Below, one piece after another: positions 1 through 9,291 of a DNA stretch of 64,000 bases. The stretch is from Fallopia convolvulus. Taxonomy: Eukaryota; Streptophyta; Magnoliopsida; Caryophyllales; Polygonaceae. The notes below the pieces were generated by a model. It searched no databases, was not told where the DNA came from, and was given only the letters and a program-made list of their open reading frames with translations. Position 1 is the stretch's first letter, and every line of letters begins with the position of its first letter. Where the stretch lies: the NCBI GenBank assembly GCA_964016875.1, contig OZ024724.1, forward strand, positions 29,535,786 to 29,599,785, read 5' to 3'. A program made the translations under genes and the position numbers.

Positions 1-2
1 GC

Positions 3-1315
3 ACGTTTCCCATCAAATACTTAGGACTCCCGCTGCACAACAGAAAACTCAGAGTTAAGGAGTTTGATCCGCTGATTGACAAGATTTCTGCTCGTATTAA
101 TTCATGGGCGTCTAGATTCCTTTCTTATGCAGGGCGTGTTGAACTTATCAAATCAGTCTTGGGAGGTATCATAAATTTCTGGAGCAAAGTTTTCTTATTT
201 CCTAAGAAGGTGATTGGTAGCATTAACAAGATCTTGAGAAGCTTTCTTTGGAGTGGATCATGCACTTCACGTAGATGCCTTGTAGCTTGGAGGGATGTCT
301 CTAGACCAAAACGTGAAGGAGGACTAGGTATCAAGGAGCTGCTTGCTTGGAATAGGGCACAAGTTGCAATGCATGTCAAAGACATTGAGACTCACCACGA
401 CAACATCTGGGTTGCCTGGGTCAAGGAAAATATGCCCCTTGGGCACGACATTTGGTCTATTAACTCTAGAAGCCATGATGGGCCAGCCTGGCGCACCATG
501 ATTGAAGCTAGAGATTGTCTGGTAATTATCAAAAATGAAGCGCATGAAGATCGTTGGCAAGACATTTGGGTTCAACAATCGAGGAAAAAAATTGCACATT
601 GCCTTTATGATCTCTGGAGAAGTGTGGGCAATCACTTTCCATGGAGTGACATCATCTGGAAGAGTCCAAATATTCCAAGATGCGCCTTTACCACTTGGCT
701 TGCTGCTAGGAATAGGGCGCCCACGATGAGCAGGCTGAGAAGGTACGACATGATTGACTCAAGTATTTGCAAACTCTGTAACCAAGATGAAGAAACAACG
801 GAGCATAGATGGTTCTCGTGCTCTTACTCAGATAGTGTTCTCAAGAAGGTTATGAGGTGGACTGGTGTAGCTACATGTGAGGGCAGTTTGAGCGATTGGC
901 TGAATTGGTTTACTTCTAGTAACATGAAAAGTTCGCTTGTTTTCAAAATCAGAGCGGTGACTTTCTCCACTGCTGTCTACAACATCTGGATTTGCAGGAA
1001 TGAAGCGGTTTTCAACGGGAAGGTTGTTCCTAGCGACATTTGTTGTAGAGACATCATGGACATGGTAAGGACTCGTCTTAAAGGGAAACTGAAGAGCCCA
1101 TATAGAAGCTTAAGAAAGTGGATGAAGTTCCTTGGAATCAACTAGTCTTAATTTTGGTTTTACTGACCTTGGATTAGGCAATGCCTATTGTATGCTCTCT
1201 AAGAGCTTGTTGATTAAACTGCTTATCTCGAGCCTGGACGGTTTCACCGTCTGTTTTTGTATATTTTTTGATCCTTGATATATAGTTACCTTTAAACCAA
1301 AAAAAATAAAAAAGA
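3..1315 (+). mobile_element. LINE (L1-type) reverse transcriptase C-terminal part and 3' end
   Basis: An open frame runs from base 3 to the stop at 1143-1145 and enters from outside the window. It starts with the plant LINE signature FPIKYLGLPL, continues through the region after the catalytic core (SWASRFLSYAGRVELIKSVL, FLWSG) and ends in a zf-RVT domain (CKLCNQDEETTEHRWFSC, about 770-830). After the stop comes a short 3' UTR and an A-rich tail at about 1299-1315, as expected for a LINE 3' end. This last 1.1 kb of ORF2 has no internal stop, so the copy may be fairly young. It abuts unrelated minus-strand LINE sequence at 1316. Confidence 0.85.
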
Positions 1316-1690
1316 TCAATCTCCACCCCAACATGAACAAACTCGCCTCGATTCCTTATCAATATTGAGAACTTGGTCAATTTGTGGTCTAACCCGACGT
1401 AGAAACCCTTCATGGAAATATTTCATTCTTAAACGAATCCACACTGTTATCACCTTCACTTTGTCTTGGAAAGGATCAAAGTTTAGCTCTCACCTTCTGA
1501 TCAGTAAGTAATTATCTTCGATCATATAGGGTCCTCGGATAACCACATGAATAAAATCATCATCATTGGTGAATTTGACCATATTGTGAGCATTTCCTAT
1601 ATCCACTAGATGCTTAAGACATTCCTCAATCTCTAACTCTCCAAGCAAACCGTACGGTCCAACCAAGCGCCTTTATATGTTTGACTCGAA
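1316..1690 (-). mobile_element. LINE ORF1 (DUF4283-type) fragment
   Basis: Read on the minus strand this encodes GEFVHVGVEIDL and the upstream part of a DUF4283/zinc-knuckle LINE ORF1. It aligns base for base, with scattered changes, to 5810-6150, where more of the same ORF1 survives. The plus-strand LINE ending at 1315 interrupts its 3' side. Confidence 0.6.
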
Positions 1691-1749
1691 CACTTCATCA
1701 ATCAAGTGTAGCTTGTCCCTAAAAAACCTTAAGTCAATATATTCAGGTG

Positions 1750-2320
1750 ATCAAACTATTGTCTAAACTATCATGTAGCCTTGTTTGAACCCTCCAAAGA
1801 ATATAAGCATTCTTGTGTCGAGAGGGTTGCGTTGAAGTCCCCAACAACAAGCCAAGGGAGATTGTTAGCAATTGAAAAGAGATCTAAAGTATCCCACATA
1901 CAATCTCGATCCTCTGAAATAGGAGAGGCATAAAGTGAAGTTAGATCCAAGGCTCCCCTCCCCTCCTAATAACTTAAATGATAATGTGATATGGATCCAA
2001 ACTAAGTAGATTGAATAATATCTCCGTAGTTTTCAACAATAAGCATAATCTACATGTAAGACCTTAAGCCTCGACACGAAGCATGCCATCAAATACAATC
2101 TTATTAAAAACTTTACAAGCCCTAAGACCACTAATCCTTGGTTCCACCAAAGCCAAAACATGGCTAATATAGCCACATAAGCTCTTGAAGAGAAATGAAG
2201 AAAATGGTGCTTCTCATACCTCGAACATTTCAAATTAATATATTGAGTTGATTCATAGTAACAAATGAGTTTATTTGGTTCTAAGTAGTTGGAAAAGGCG
2301 ACGTGGACCTTGATCAAGCG
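1750..2320 (-). mobile_element. LINE endonuclease-domain fragment
   Basis: The minus strand encodes an apurinic-type LINE endonuclease with stops: HVLALVEPRISGLRACKVFN, FDGMLRVEA, then LTSLYASPISEDRD and PWLVVGDFNATLST. The GDFN box is the conserved endonuclease motif. It lies on the 5' side of the ORF1 fragment at 1316-1690 when read on the minus strand, the reverse of the usual LINE order, so the two are either separate insertions or rearranged. Confidence 0.65.
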
Positions 2321-2727
2321 TGTTGCGTAACAACTTGATCGATTTGATGCAAGGTATCATTAAGTATTGTGGGAATTGAGACCCGACATAGGATAGAATT
2401 TCACTCCATTTCATTCACTAAAACTCGACTATAATTCTATTTGCATCCCGACATGTGATAGGATTTGGCGCCATTTTCTTTTTTTAGCATAACATTGAAT
2501 TCTTACTCGTTTTTAATCTTTTTTTTTCTTTTTTGGGGAATGATCCTACCTTTTGTTCGTCTTTCAACAAGCTACCCTTAATAATAAATTGTGGCATATT
2601 TGCATCCAGATTTTGCAAGATTGTTGATCCCTAATAACTTGTCAATTTTTACGCTCCTCAAAGTCGAATCATTTGAAGTGATCAACATTCTCTTCATAAT
2701 GAGAAAGGATTGTAAACCGTAACCTTG
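2321..2727. other. Intergenic, no gene seen
   Basis: AT-rich sequence with two related phrases (gagacccgacataggat near 2369 and cccgacatgtgatagga near 2447). No coding frame or element boundary could be supported. Confidence 0.4.
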
Positions 2728-2804
2728 ACCACTATTCTAAAAATCCCTTCTAGGCCCCGCCTAGGCGTTGGAAGGTCCTAGCCTGCCTAACCATCGAGAG
2801 CGTC
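2728..2804. mobile_element. Left part of a CCTAGGCG-type MITE, split by an LTR element
   Basis: The segment reads inward as gaccactattctaaaaa followed by the self-complementary core CGCCTAGGCG. The right part at 5410-5465 ends cgcctagcgttttttagaac attgacc, whose reverse complement resembles this left end. I infer one MITE split by the LTR element at 2805-5409; the terminal repeats match only imperfectly. Confidence 0.4.
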
Positions 2805-2893
2805 TGATGGTATCCAGCCTTGACCCAAGTCGGGCTCCGATGACTCCAAGGCGCCCTAGGCCATGGCGACCCCCTTGGTTGCGCTCATGGCCT
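2805..2893 (+). repeat. Truncated 5' LTR
   Basis: These 89 bases match the first bases of the LTR at 4905, from TGATGGTATC through the phrase ggttgcgctcatg, then similarity stops abruptly and the sequence turns into an inverted echo (cctagggcgccttag). Confidence 0.65.
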
Positions 2894-2899
2894 AGGGCG

Positions 2900-3409
2900 C
2901 CTTAGAAGGCATATGTTCACGTGATTTGTGCTTTGATTAAGGGATTGAATTGAATTCTTGTTAGTATTTGACCGAATTATTTATCGGTTATTAAGCCATA
3001 ATCTCAGTAAATTTGTTTTTGCTATTCAGTATGTAGTAGTTAAGCCAAATTATTTTTTTAAAAAAAAAACCAGAATCGATTAAAAAAAACTGAATTCGGT
3101 TCTTTGTTTAAAAAATAGCTGTTATAAAAAAGGAAAAGAAAAAAATAAAACAGCTTAAGTACTTAAAAAAAAATTTGGTTTGGCTCAAACTAGTTTCATG
3201 TATTCTTAGTGTCATTGATGCATTTCGTTCTTATTGTCTTTAACATTGCATGCGAAATTGGAGTGCCCTTGATTGTGGTTAGTAGATTGACCATAACACC
3301 ACGTAAATTGCTAGCCTAAATCCGCCCTCTCGGCATGCCTAAACTAGCCTTATCCTTTGCTTGAACTTGGGTTTCTTGTGCATTGATTTGTTAGTGTCTC
3401 TATATATTA
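2900..3409. other. Non-coding part of the LTR element
   Basis: AT-rich, with runs of A and T around 3050-3170. No primer-binding site was recognised and no frame is open; the true 5' LTR/leader junction seems to be lost here. Confidence 0.35.
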
Positions 3410-3436
3410 TTGGTTCGTTTTTACTCTCTTGTTATC

Positions 3437-3703
3437 ATGTCTCATACAGGACTTCGACCATGGTACTTTGTCGGACATGACGACCCTGATATGTTCTTTA
3501 GGTGGACCAATCATATGGCATACTACTCCAGCCAGCGAGAGTACAACAAGTATGAGCAGTATGAATTCGCCATTAGTTGCTTTGACGGCTACGCACAAGA
3601 CTGGTGGTCCCGCGTTGAAGATGATATATGGTGTTTTCGTCGACCTCTTGTTAAGACATGGGGACACCTCGTATTTCTCATGGCTCGACATTTTGCTCCA
3701 TAG
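3437..3703 (+). pseudogene. Gag-like open frame of the LTR element
   Basis: An 88-residue frame from ATG 3437 to the stop at 3701-3703 contains MFFRWTNHMAYYSS, YEFAISCFDGYAQDWW and LVKTWGHLVFLMARHFAP. This is the pattern of a Ty3/gypsy retrotransposon gag domain (helical segments with a conserved AxxWW and a closing LxxxFxP). It is much shorter than a full gag and has no zinc knuckle or protease. A second frame (3743-4333) follows after a stop and a frame change, so this is probably the remains of one gag protein. Confidence 0.55.
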
Positions 3704-3742
3704 TTTGACGCTCAAGGTGTCTCAGATCACCCCTTAGCCATC

Positions 3743-4333
3743 ATGGCTAGACAGAGAGAGACTGACAAGATGAGAGCCTTGGTGGCTCAACACGCAAGGT
3801 CTCATACCAGCATGACATCGATCCCATTCAGATCCACAGTCGCGCATCCTATCGTACCCACAACTGCCTCTAGTGCGATTAGTACCATGTCTGCCCCTTT
3901 GTCTATCACACCACTGATCGTGCCCATGCCCACTGTTTTCGCGCCTGTTGCCAAGGCCACTGCTACGACTATAGCGCACATTGATCCACCTACCGTGGCC
4001 ATTGATGCGGTCACCGTCACACCTATTGTGTCCCCTGTCTCACATATTGACGCACCTAGTACCACTCCTGCCGCGACCACCATCGTGTACGCGCCTACTG
4101 CACCGATTTTGAGCAAGTCCGCTATTATGCTCGTTTCTACACCAGTACCCGACATTGTGCTAGCTCCTGCACCCGAGTTTTCTTTGATCATCATGGATGT
4201 TCCAAGAGCAGTACCCGAGCCCGGCATTGTGATTCTGTTCACCATCGAGCATCATCTCTCCTTGGCCTTCCCTAGCTCGAAGCGAGGACGCTTCGAATCT
4301 AGGGGGGTGGAGAATGATGGTATCGAGCCCTGA
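3743..4333 (+). pseudogene. Low-complexity V/A/P/T-rich frame, possible gag tail
   Basis: A 196-residue frame starting MARQRETDKMRALVAQ is dominated by Val, Ala, Pro, Thr and Ile in repeated phrases such as TPLIVPMPTVFAP and IDPPTVAIDAVTVTP. No domain is recognisable. It runs across the polypurine tract and 18 bases into the LTR, so it is probably not a separate gene but the linker region of the element's gag. Its last third is repeated at 4699-4923 by the local duplication. Confidence 0.4.
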
Positions 4334-5273
4334 CCCAATTCGGGCTCCGACGAATCCAAGGCGCCCTAGGCCATGGCGACCCCCTTGGTTGCGCTCATGT
4401 CGTCGCGATCCTCTTGGCCTAGCCGAACCACTTCGGTGTCTATCTATTTTATTATTATTTATGTTGCGTGACTTTATTTATTATATATATTTCATGTATT
4501 TGTTATTTTATATTATTATGTTGTTTATCTTATTGGACGTGTATCTCGGTTTGCATATCGGGATTAGTCCAAGTTTGTTTTAGGAAGAAGTGCTCTATAT
4601 AAAGCCCTCCTTGTCTTCTTTTGTACTCAGTTTCGGTTTTGTGTGAAATAGAGATTACTCTTCCACCTTAGCCCTTACTCGCGCCTACTGCACCGATTTT
4701 GAGCAAGTCCGCTATTATGCTCGTTTCTACACCAGTACCCGACATTGTGCTAGCTCCTGCACCCGAGTTTTCTTTGATCATCATGGATGTTCCAAGAGCA
4801 GTACCCGAGCCCGGCATTGTGATTCTGTTCACCATCGAGCATCATCTCTCCTTGGCCTTCCCTAGCTCGAAGCGAGGACGCTTCGAATCTAGGGGGGTGG
4901 AGAATGATGGTATCGAGCCCTGACCCAATTCGGGCTCCGACGACTCCAAGGCGCCCTAGGCCATGGCGACCCCCTTGGTTGCGCTCATGTCGTCGCGACC
5001 CTCTTGGCCTAGCCGAGCCACTTCGGTGTCTATCTATTTTATTATTATTATTTATGTTGCGTGACTTTATTTATTATATATATTTCATGTATTTGTTATT
5101 TTATATTATTATGTTGTTTATCTTATTGGACGTGTATCTCGGTTTGCATATCGGGATTAGTCCAAGTTTGTTTTAGGAAGAAGTGCTCTATATAAAGCCC
5201 TCCTTGTCTTCTTTTGTACTCAGTTTCGGTTTTGTGTGAAATAGAGATTACTCTTCCACCTTAGCCCTTACTC
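4091..5273 (+). repeat. Tandem duplication carrying polypurine tract and LTR head
   Basis: Unit 1 (4091-4680) and unit 2 (4681-5273) both start gcgcctactgcaccgatttt and both end ttagcccttactc. They are nearly identical; the visible differences are an extra tta, aatcc/actcc and a few substitutions. Each holds the end of the internal frame, the purine tract and the first part of the LTR. Confidence 0.9.
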
Positions 5274-5409
5274 CCAAAGCTCTCTTCTCTCTTTTGCTCT
5301 CCAATCTCAATCTCTCAAACACCATCTTCCTGCTTACGTTGCTTGTGCGACTTGTCTACGAGACTGAATCCTTGGAGAATCGTAACCCGACTCCCTCGGG
5401 TTGCTATCA
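4905..5409 (+). repeat. 3' LTR
   Basis: About 505 bp from TGATGG to CTATCA. It contains a TATA-like box (ctatataaagccctcc near 5187) upstream of a CT-rich leader, which suits an LTR promoter. A truncated extra copy lies at 4315-4680. Confidence 0.7.
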
Positions 5410-5465
5410 CCGTCTAGGCGCTAGGTGGTCCCTCTTCGCCTAGCGTTTTTTAGAACATTGACCAT
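5410..5465. mobile_element. Right part of the split CCTAGGCG-type MITE
   Basis: Starts with the target duplication ccgtc, then taggcgctaggtgg and cgcctagcgttttttagaac. Paired by inference with 2728-2804. Confidence 0.4.
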
Positions 5466-5699
5466 GACGCAACGTTGTCATCAAACTCTTTCGACTTGTG
5501 AGGCTAGAAAGTGTAAGGATGACCCTTGGGTGCTACACTCACCAATTGCTCTTGCTTTTCCTGATTGCCTTTTGGCACCACATAAGGACCATTTTGGCTT
5601 CGATGCCTAGCTGGCTTTACTGGTTTCATCCATGGAACGTAATACTCCTATGTTAAAACTACAATCATCTCTTAATACTATTGGCTAATTAGTGGCCAT

Positions 5700-6480
5700 T
5701 TGTCAATTACATGACCGAATTTTACCACACTTGTTACACATTTTCTTTATACCTTCATAGTGGATTGCTTAGTTCTTCCTTCCCCCCAAAGAGAAAATTG
5801 GATAATGAAGGTTTAGCAAGATCAATGGCCACCCCAACATGAACGAATTGTCCTCGCTTTGTTGTAATAGTACTCTTATCAATACGTAGAACTTGGCCAA
5901 TTTCTACCCGATGTAAAAACTCTTCATGGAAATATTTCATGCTCAAACCCAGAACACGAATCCACACTGTTAGAACCTTCACTTTGTCTTGGAAAGGATC
6001 AAAGTTTGGCTCTCACCTTCTAATCATTAAGCAATTATCTTTTATCATCTAGGGTCCTTGGATAAGTACATGATGAAAATCATCATCATTGGTGAATTTG
6101 ACCACATAATGGTCATTTCCTATGTCCACTAGCATGAAGGCAAGATTGAAGCATACTTCTTTTTTCGTCAACATCTAATGTGTAGACCTGGGGCCTTTAT
6201 TGAACATGTGAACGATAAGAGCACGATCCCAAGGTAGCCTGAGTTGACTCTTCTCCATAATAGTAGGGTAGTTTGTATCGTCCTTAGCAAGTGCCTCATC
6301 ATCATCTGTATTATAATGATTCGGCCACTCGCCTCAAATCTCTTCCACTCGGTCAATCATCATCTTTTGTTACGACCCTGGGGTATTAACGTCCTTGAAT
6401 GGCAACGATGTTGTGTCATACTTCAGATGCATCATTTTGAGAAGCCTATAATTGTTTTGAACTTTTAGAATCATTATGGC
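5700..6480 (-). mobile_element. LINE ORF1 remnant with DUF4283 and zinc knuckle
   Basis: Read on the minus strand from about 6480 downwards: LRLPWDRALIVHMFNKG, then VKFTNDDDF, then VWIRVLGLSMKYFHEEFL, LRIDKSTITTKRGQFVHVGV and a degenerate knuckle CNKCGK. This is the order of a plant L1-type ORF1 (DUF4283, then zf-CCHC_4), an RNA-binding protein of the retrotransposition complex. Frameshifts and stops break it; the longest intact piece is 5755-5982. The stretch 5466-5700 beside it shows no gene. Confidence 0.65.
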
Positions 6481-6950
6481 CAGATTTAACATTGGAAAAT
6501 TGGTATCAATTGTTACATTAACAGTCTCACTTGAAATAACGAGTTCATCACGCCCGTTCATTGAGATACAAGATGCGGGTTGCATTATAAAATTTTGCAT
6601 ACACAGTATAAAAAAAGTTTTGACACATAATATACGACATTTACACACAACATAAAACAATTGCACACAAAGTATACAACCTATGCACTTATAAAAACAT
6701 GGTCATAGGGACATGGAATTAAACTCATGCAAGCGCCATATTTGCATACGCATTACAAAATATTTGCACGCACAAGTGGAAATATTTGCACATGATAAAT
6801 GTAACTAATATTTTAAGATTGGCGATCCCCACTCATTCTCAATACTTTTTAGAATAGTCGTTCTCGAATTCTTAGAAAAATTGATATGTTGTAATTCATA
6901 CTACATAATTAGGACATTTTAGTACATTTTTTTATGGAGTTTTAGGTCTT
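6481..6950. other. AT-rich spacer, no gene seen
   Basis: Contains loosely repeated phrases such as ttgcacacaaagtatac, gcatacacagtataaaa and tttacacacaacataaaa between 6590 and 6780. No frame or element end could be supported. Confidence 0.35.
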
Positions 6951-7800
6951 TTAGGAACTTTATTGAAGATTAGGACTGAAGACCGAAGACTTAGAGTTAC
7001 ATATTTTCAGAGATTTGGCAACTTATTGAAAGTCGCGATCGTCGATGTCACTGGCCGCGATCGCGGCGGACATAATTGAACAGTGCCATTCTGAAGGCCA
7101 CGATACCGGTTATACCGACGGTGATTGTGGTTGTCACCGCCTCGGAAGATCAACATGGTACAGTCCTGATCGCGACCACCTAAAACGGTGATCGTGGCTC
7201 ATCTGGACTTCTCACGCGCAAGGATCTTCCGAGCTTATATTTACTTGTTTTATATGATATCTTTCCTTTTTCGGTTTTTACTAGTTTTAAGACCTTTTAG
7301 TTGTGTTTTGGATCTGGAACCTTTTATTATTCTATTCTCTCTTTTCCCTTGCTTTGAGAGAATTCTATGGAGAACTAAACCATTTGATTTCTATTCAAGT
7401 TGAAGCTTTTGGATTCAAATTAATTGTGAGATTCTCTTTTCAAGTTTATTCCTTTAAAGTTATTTCAATTCTCTTGATCTTATTTCATATTGATTGTTAT
7501 TGATTTCTCCTTGTTTGACCAACTAGTTGAAGTTGAAACACTCTATTGCTAGGATCTAGGTTTTCTCGTAGCAAAGCCTAATCTTTGTAGCAACTCATAG
7601 TTTTAGGACTCGTTGGATTAAAACAATTCAAAAAGAGAATTGATTGCATGCTAATTGTTTGACTCGTTGGAACTCAATTGCATGCATCTTGCATATCCTT
7701 GTTCTCACTGCTAGTATCTCTATAATTCATGATCGTTTCTTTCTTATTTTTATATTAGATATTTACATGTCTCGTTGCCATGTTTATTATGTCTGATCAG
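6951..7800. mobile_element. Possible LTR-retrotransposon fragment
   Basis: A GC-rich block (7025-7200) with the perfect palindrome ccgcgatcgcgg at 7055-7066 is followed by a T-rich, leader-like sequence. The same CCGCGRYCGCGG words mark the internal regions of the LTR elements at 42462-45806 and 58171-63078. No boundaries or second LTR were found, so the class is an inference. Confidence 0.3.
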
Positions 7801-8852
7801 GATATGAATAACTAAAAAAAATAACTTGTTTGAATCAATGATCAATGATCAATGAACTTGATGAATTACGTGGATACTTGAATGTAATTGGTTTTCCCTC
7901 ATTGAATACAAAGTCATCTTTACTTACCTTGTTTAAATTCCTTAAAATTCGAATTACAATCCAAAACCCCCCATTATTACTTGGTTTGAGTTGATAAGAA
8001 TATTGATTTGGAATACAAGTGTCTCTTTGGTATGACCTCGACTTACTTGTTATACTAGAAAAATAATTAGGGATTTATCTTTAATTTGACATCAATGATT
8101 CTCAGTCAGTCACAAATCTATAGTGGCAAATTTCTTAATTTTAGTTTTTTCATTTATATTTTTAAAAGAAATGCTTTTATGTATTTCACAATTGAGTTTA
8201 AAATTAATCATGTTATTTTCATTATTCACTATGGAGATGTCCAACAAATTTTCTATAACTTTCTCCAAAATGGAGAACAAAATTTCATATTCCCTAAATT
8301 TTTTTTACCCTAACTCCAACAAAATTCTTATTTTGAAGAATCATGTTTATATTATTAATTTTTATGTTTATTTATATATAATGTTATAAAATCTAATTTA
8401 ACTAATTGGAATAAGATATGATTACCACATGTGAGCGGGTAAATATTAAAGTATTTTATATAAGTATTTCTAAAATCGTTTTTTATTATTTGCTACATTT
8501 TCATTTTCCATGTATAAAGTAAACATTTAATAAGGACAATTTTTTCTAATTCAAAATTTTCTTAATATATGTGTTCAATTCTAAAAAGACAAGTAGACTT
8601 ATACGGAGGGAGGGAATAATATATACTATTTTGAAATTAATGATACAATTTTTTTGTATATTTAAAATGTGAAAAATATTTTATTTCACATTTTCCAAGA
8701 TAGAAAAAAAAAGCCATAATGAAAACATTTGTCTTTATAATGAGATTTGAAGAATAAGGCCTAAAAATTTACAAATTTTGGGAATACTCGGTATGGTACG
8801 CAATTTCCAAGTGAAAAATTAAGGAAGGAAAAATGAATTGGTCAAAATCGCA
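7801..8852. other. AT-rich spacer with one LTR-head fragment
   Basis: No gene is supported. The only recognisable item is the LTR fragment at 8430-8510. Confidence 0.4.
8430..8510 (+). repeat. Isolated 5' end of an X/Y-family LTR
   Basis: Begins TGTGAGCGGGTAAATATTAA and matches the first 75 bases or so of the 3' LTR at 45317, with few changes. It is not preceded by a purine tract and the rest of the LTR is missing. Confidence 0.6.
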
Positions 8853-9291
8853 CTAAGACTTGGAATTTGAAGCACACCAGCTTTGACTTGGTGAGAGTGA
8901 GACTGAGAGAGACGATGTAAAATACTCCGTAAAAGGTTGAAGGAATCGGATTTTCAATCGCCGCCGGCGGAACAAGAATCGACCATTTCCCCACGCTCTA
9001 CCTGGAGCGCGTGCTCCTACATCCAGCGAAAGTGACAAAAATCCACACACACAGCTCATTATTGTGTCGTTGTCTGGATTTCGCATTTTTTTAAAGGAAA
9101 ATGCAAGGCAAACGCTCGCAATCAGGATCAATATAAACGTTGCTTCAGTAGCACCAATCAATCGACAATCAGTAACAACTAGAAACCCCATTCGCGTCTC
9201 CCATACATTTGCTTACATTTGAAGAATCAGATTTCCAGGGTTGCAGGGAGAAATAGAGGATTCCGTTCAACGTTTGTAGATAGAGAGGGCG
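8853..9291 (+). promoter_or_regulatory. Presumed promoter and 5' leader of mevalonate kinase
   Basis: The stretch upstream of the ATG at 9292 carries short GA-rich runs (gtgagactgagagagacg near 8898; agagagggcgatgg just before the ATG). No convincing TATA box or start site was identified; placement is by position only. Confidence 0.3.

Larger units (their letters stand above)
2805..5409 (+). mobile_element. Rearranged non-autonomous LTR retrotransposon
   Basis: The left end at 2805 and the 3' LTR at 4905 both begin TGATGGTATC and share the following 90 bases or so (cgggctccgaygactccaag, gcgccctaggccatgg). The element ends ...GCTATCA at 5409. It is flanked by gcgtc (2800-2804) and ccgtc (5410-5414), a one-mismatch 5-bp target duplication. 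A purine tract (aggggggtggagaa) precedes the 3' LTR, fixing plus orientation. Inside are a gag-like frame and a low-complexity frame but no pol. The 5' LTR is cut to about 90 bp and a 590-bp unit is duplicated near the 3' end. Confidence 0.7.

Noticed and set aside
7188..8389. Several hydrophobic frames (7188, 7303, 8086, 8123) as small membrane proteins
   Set aside because: They come from T-rich DNA, lack splice or start context, and resemble no family.
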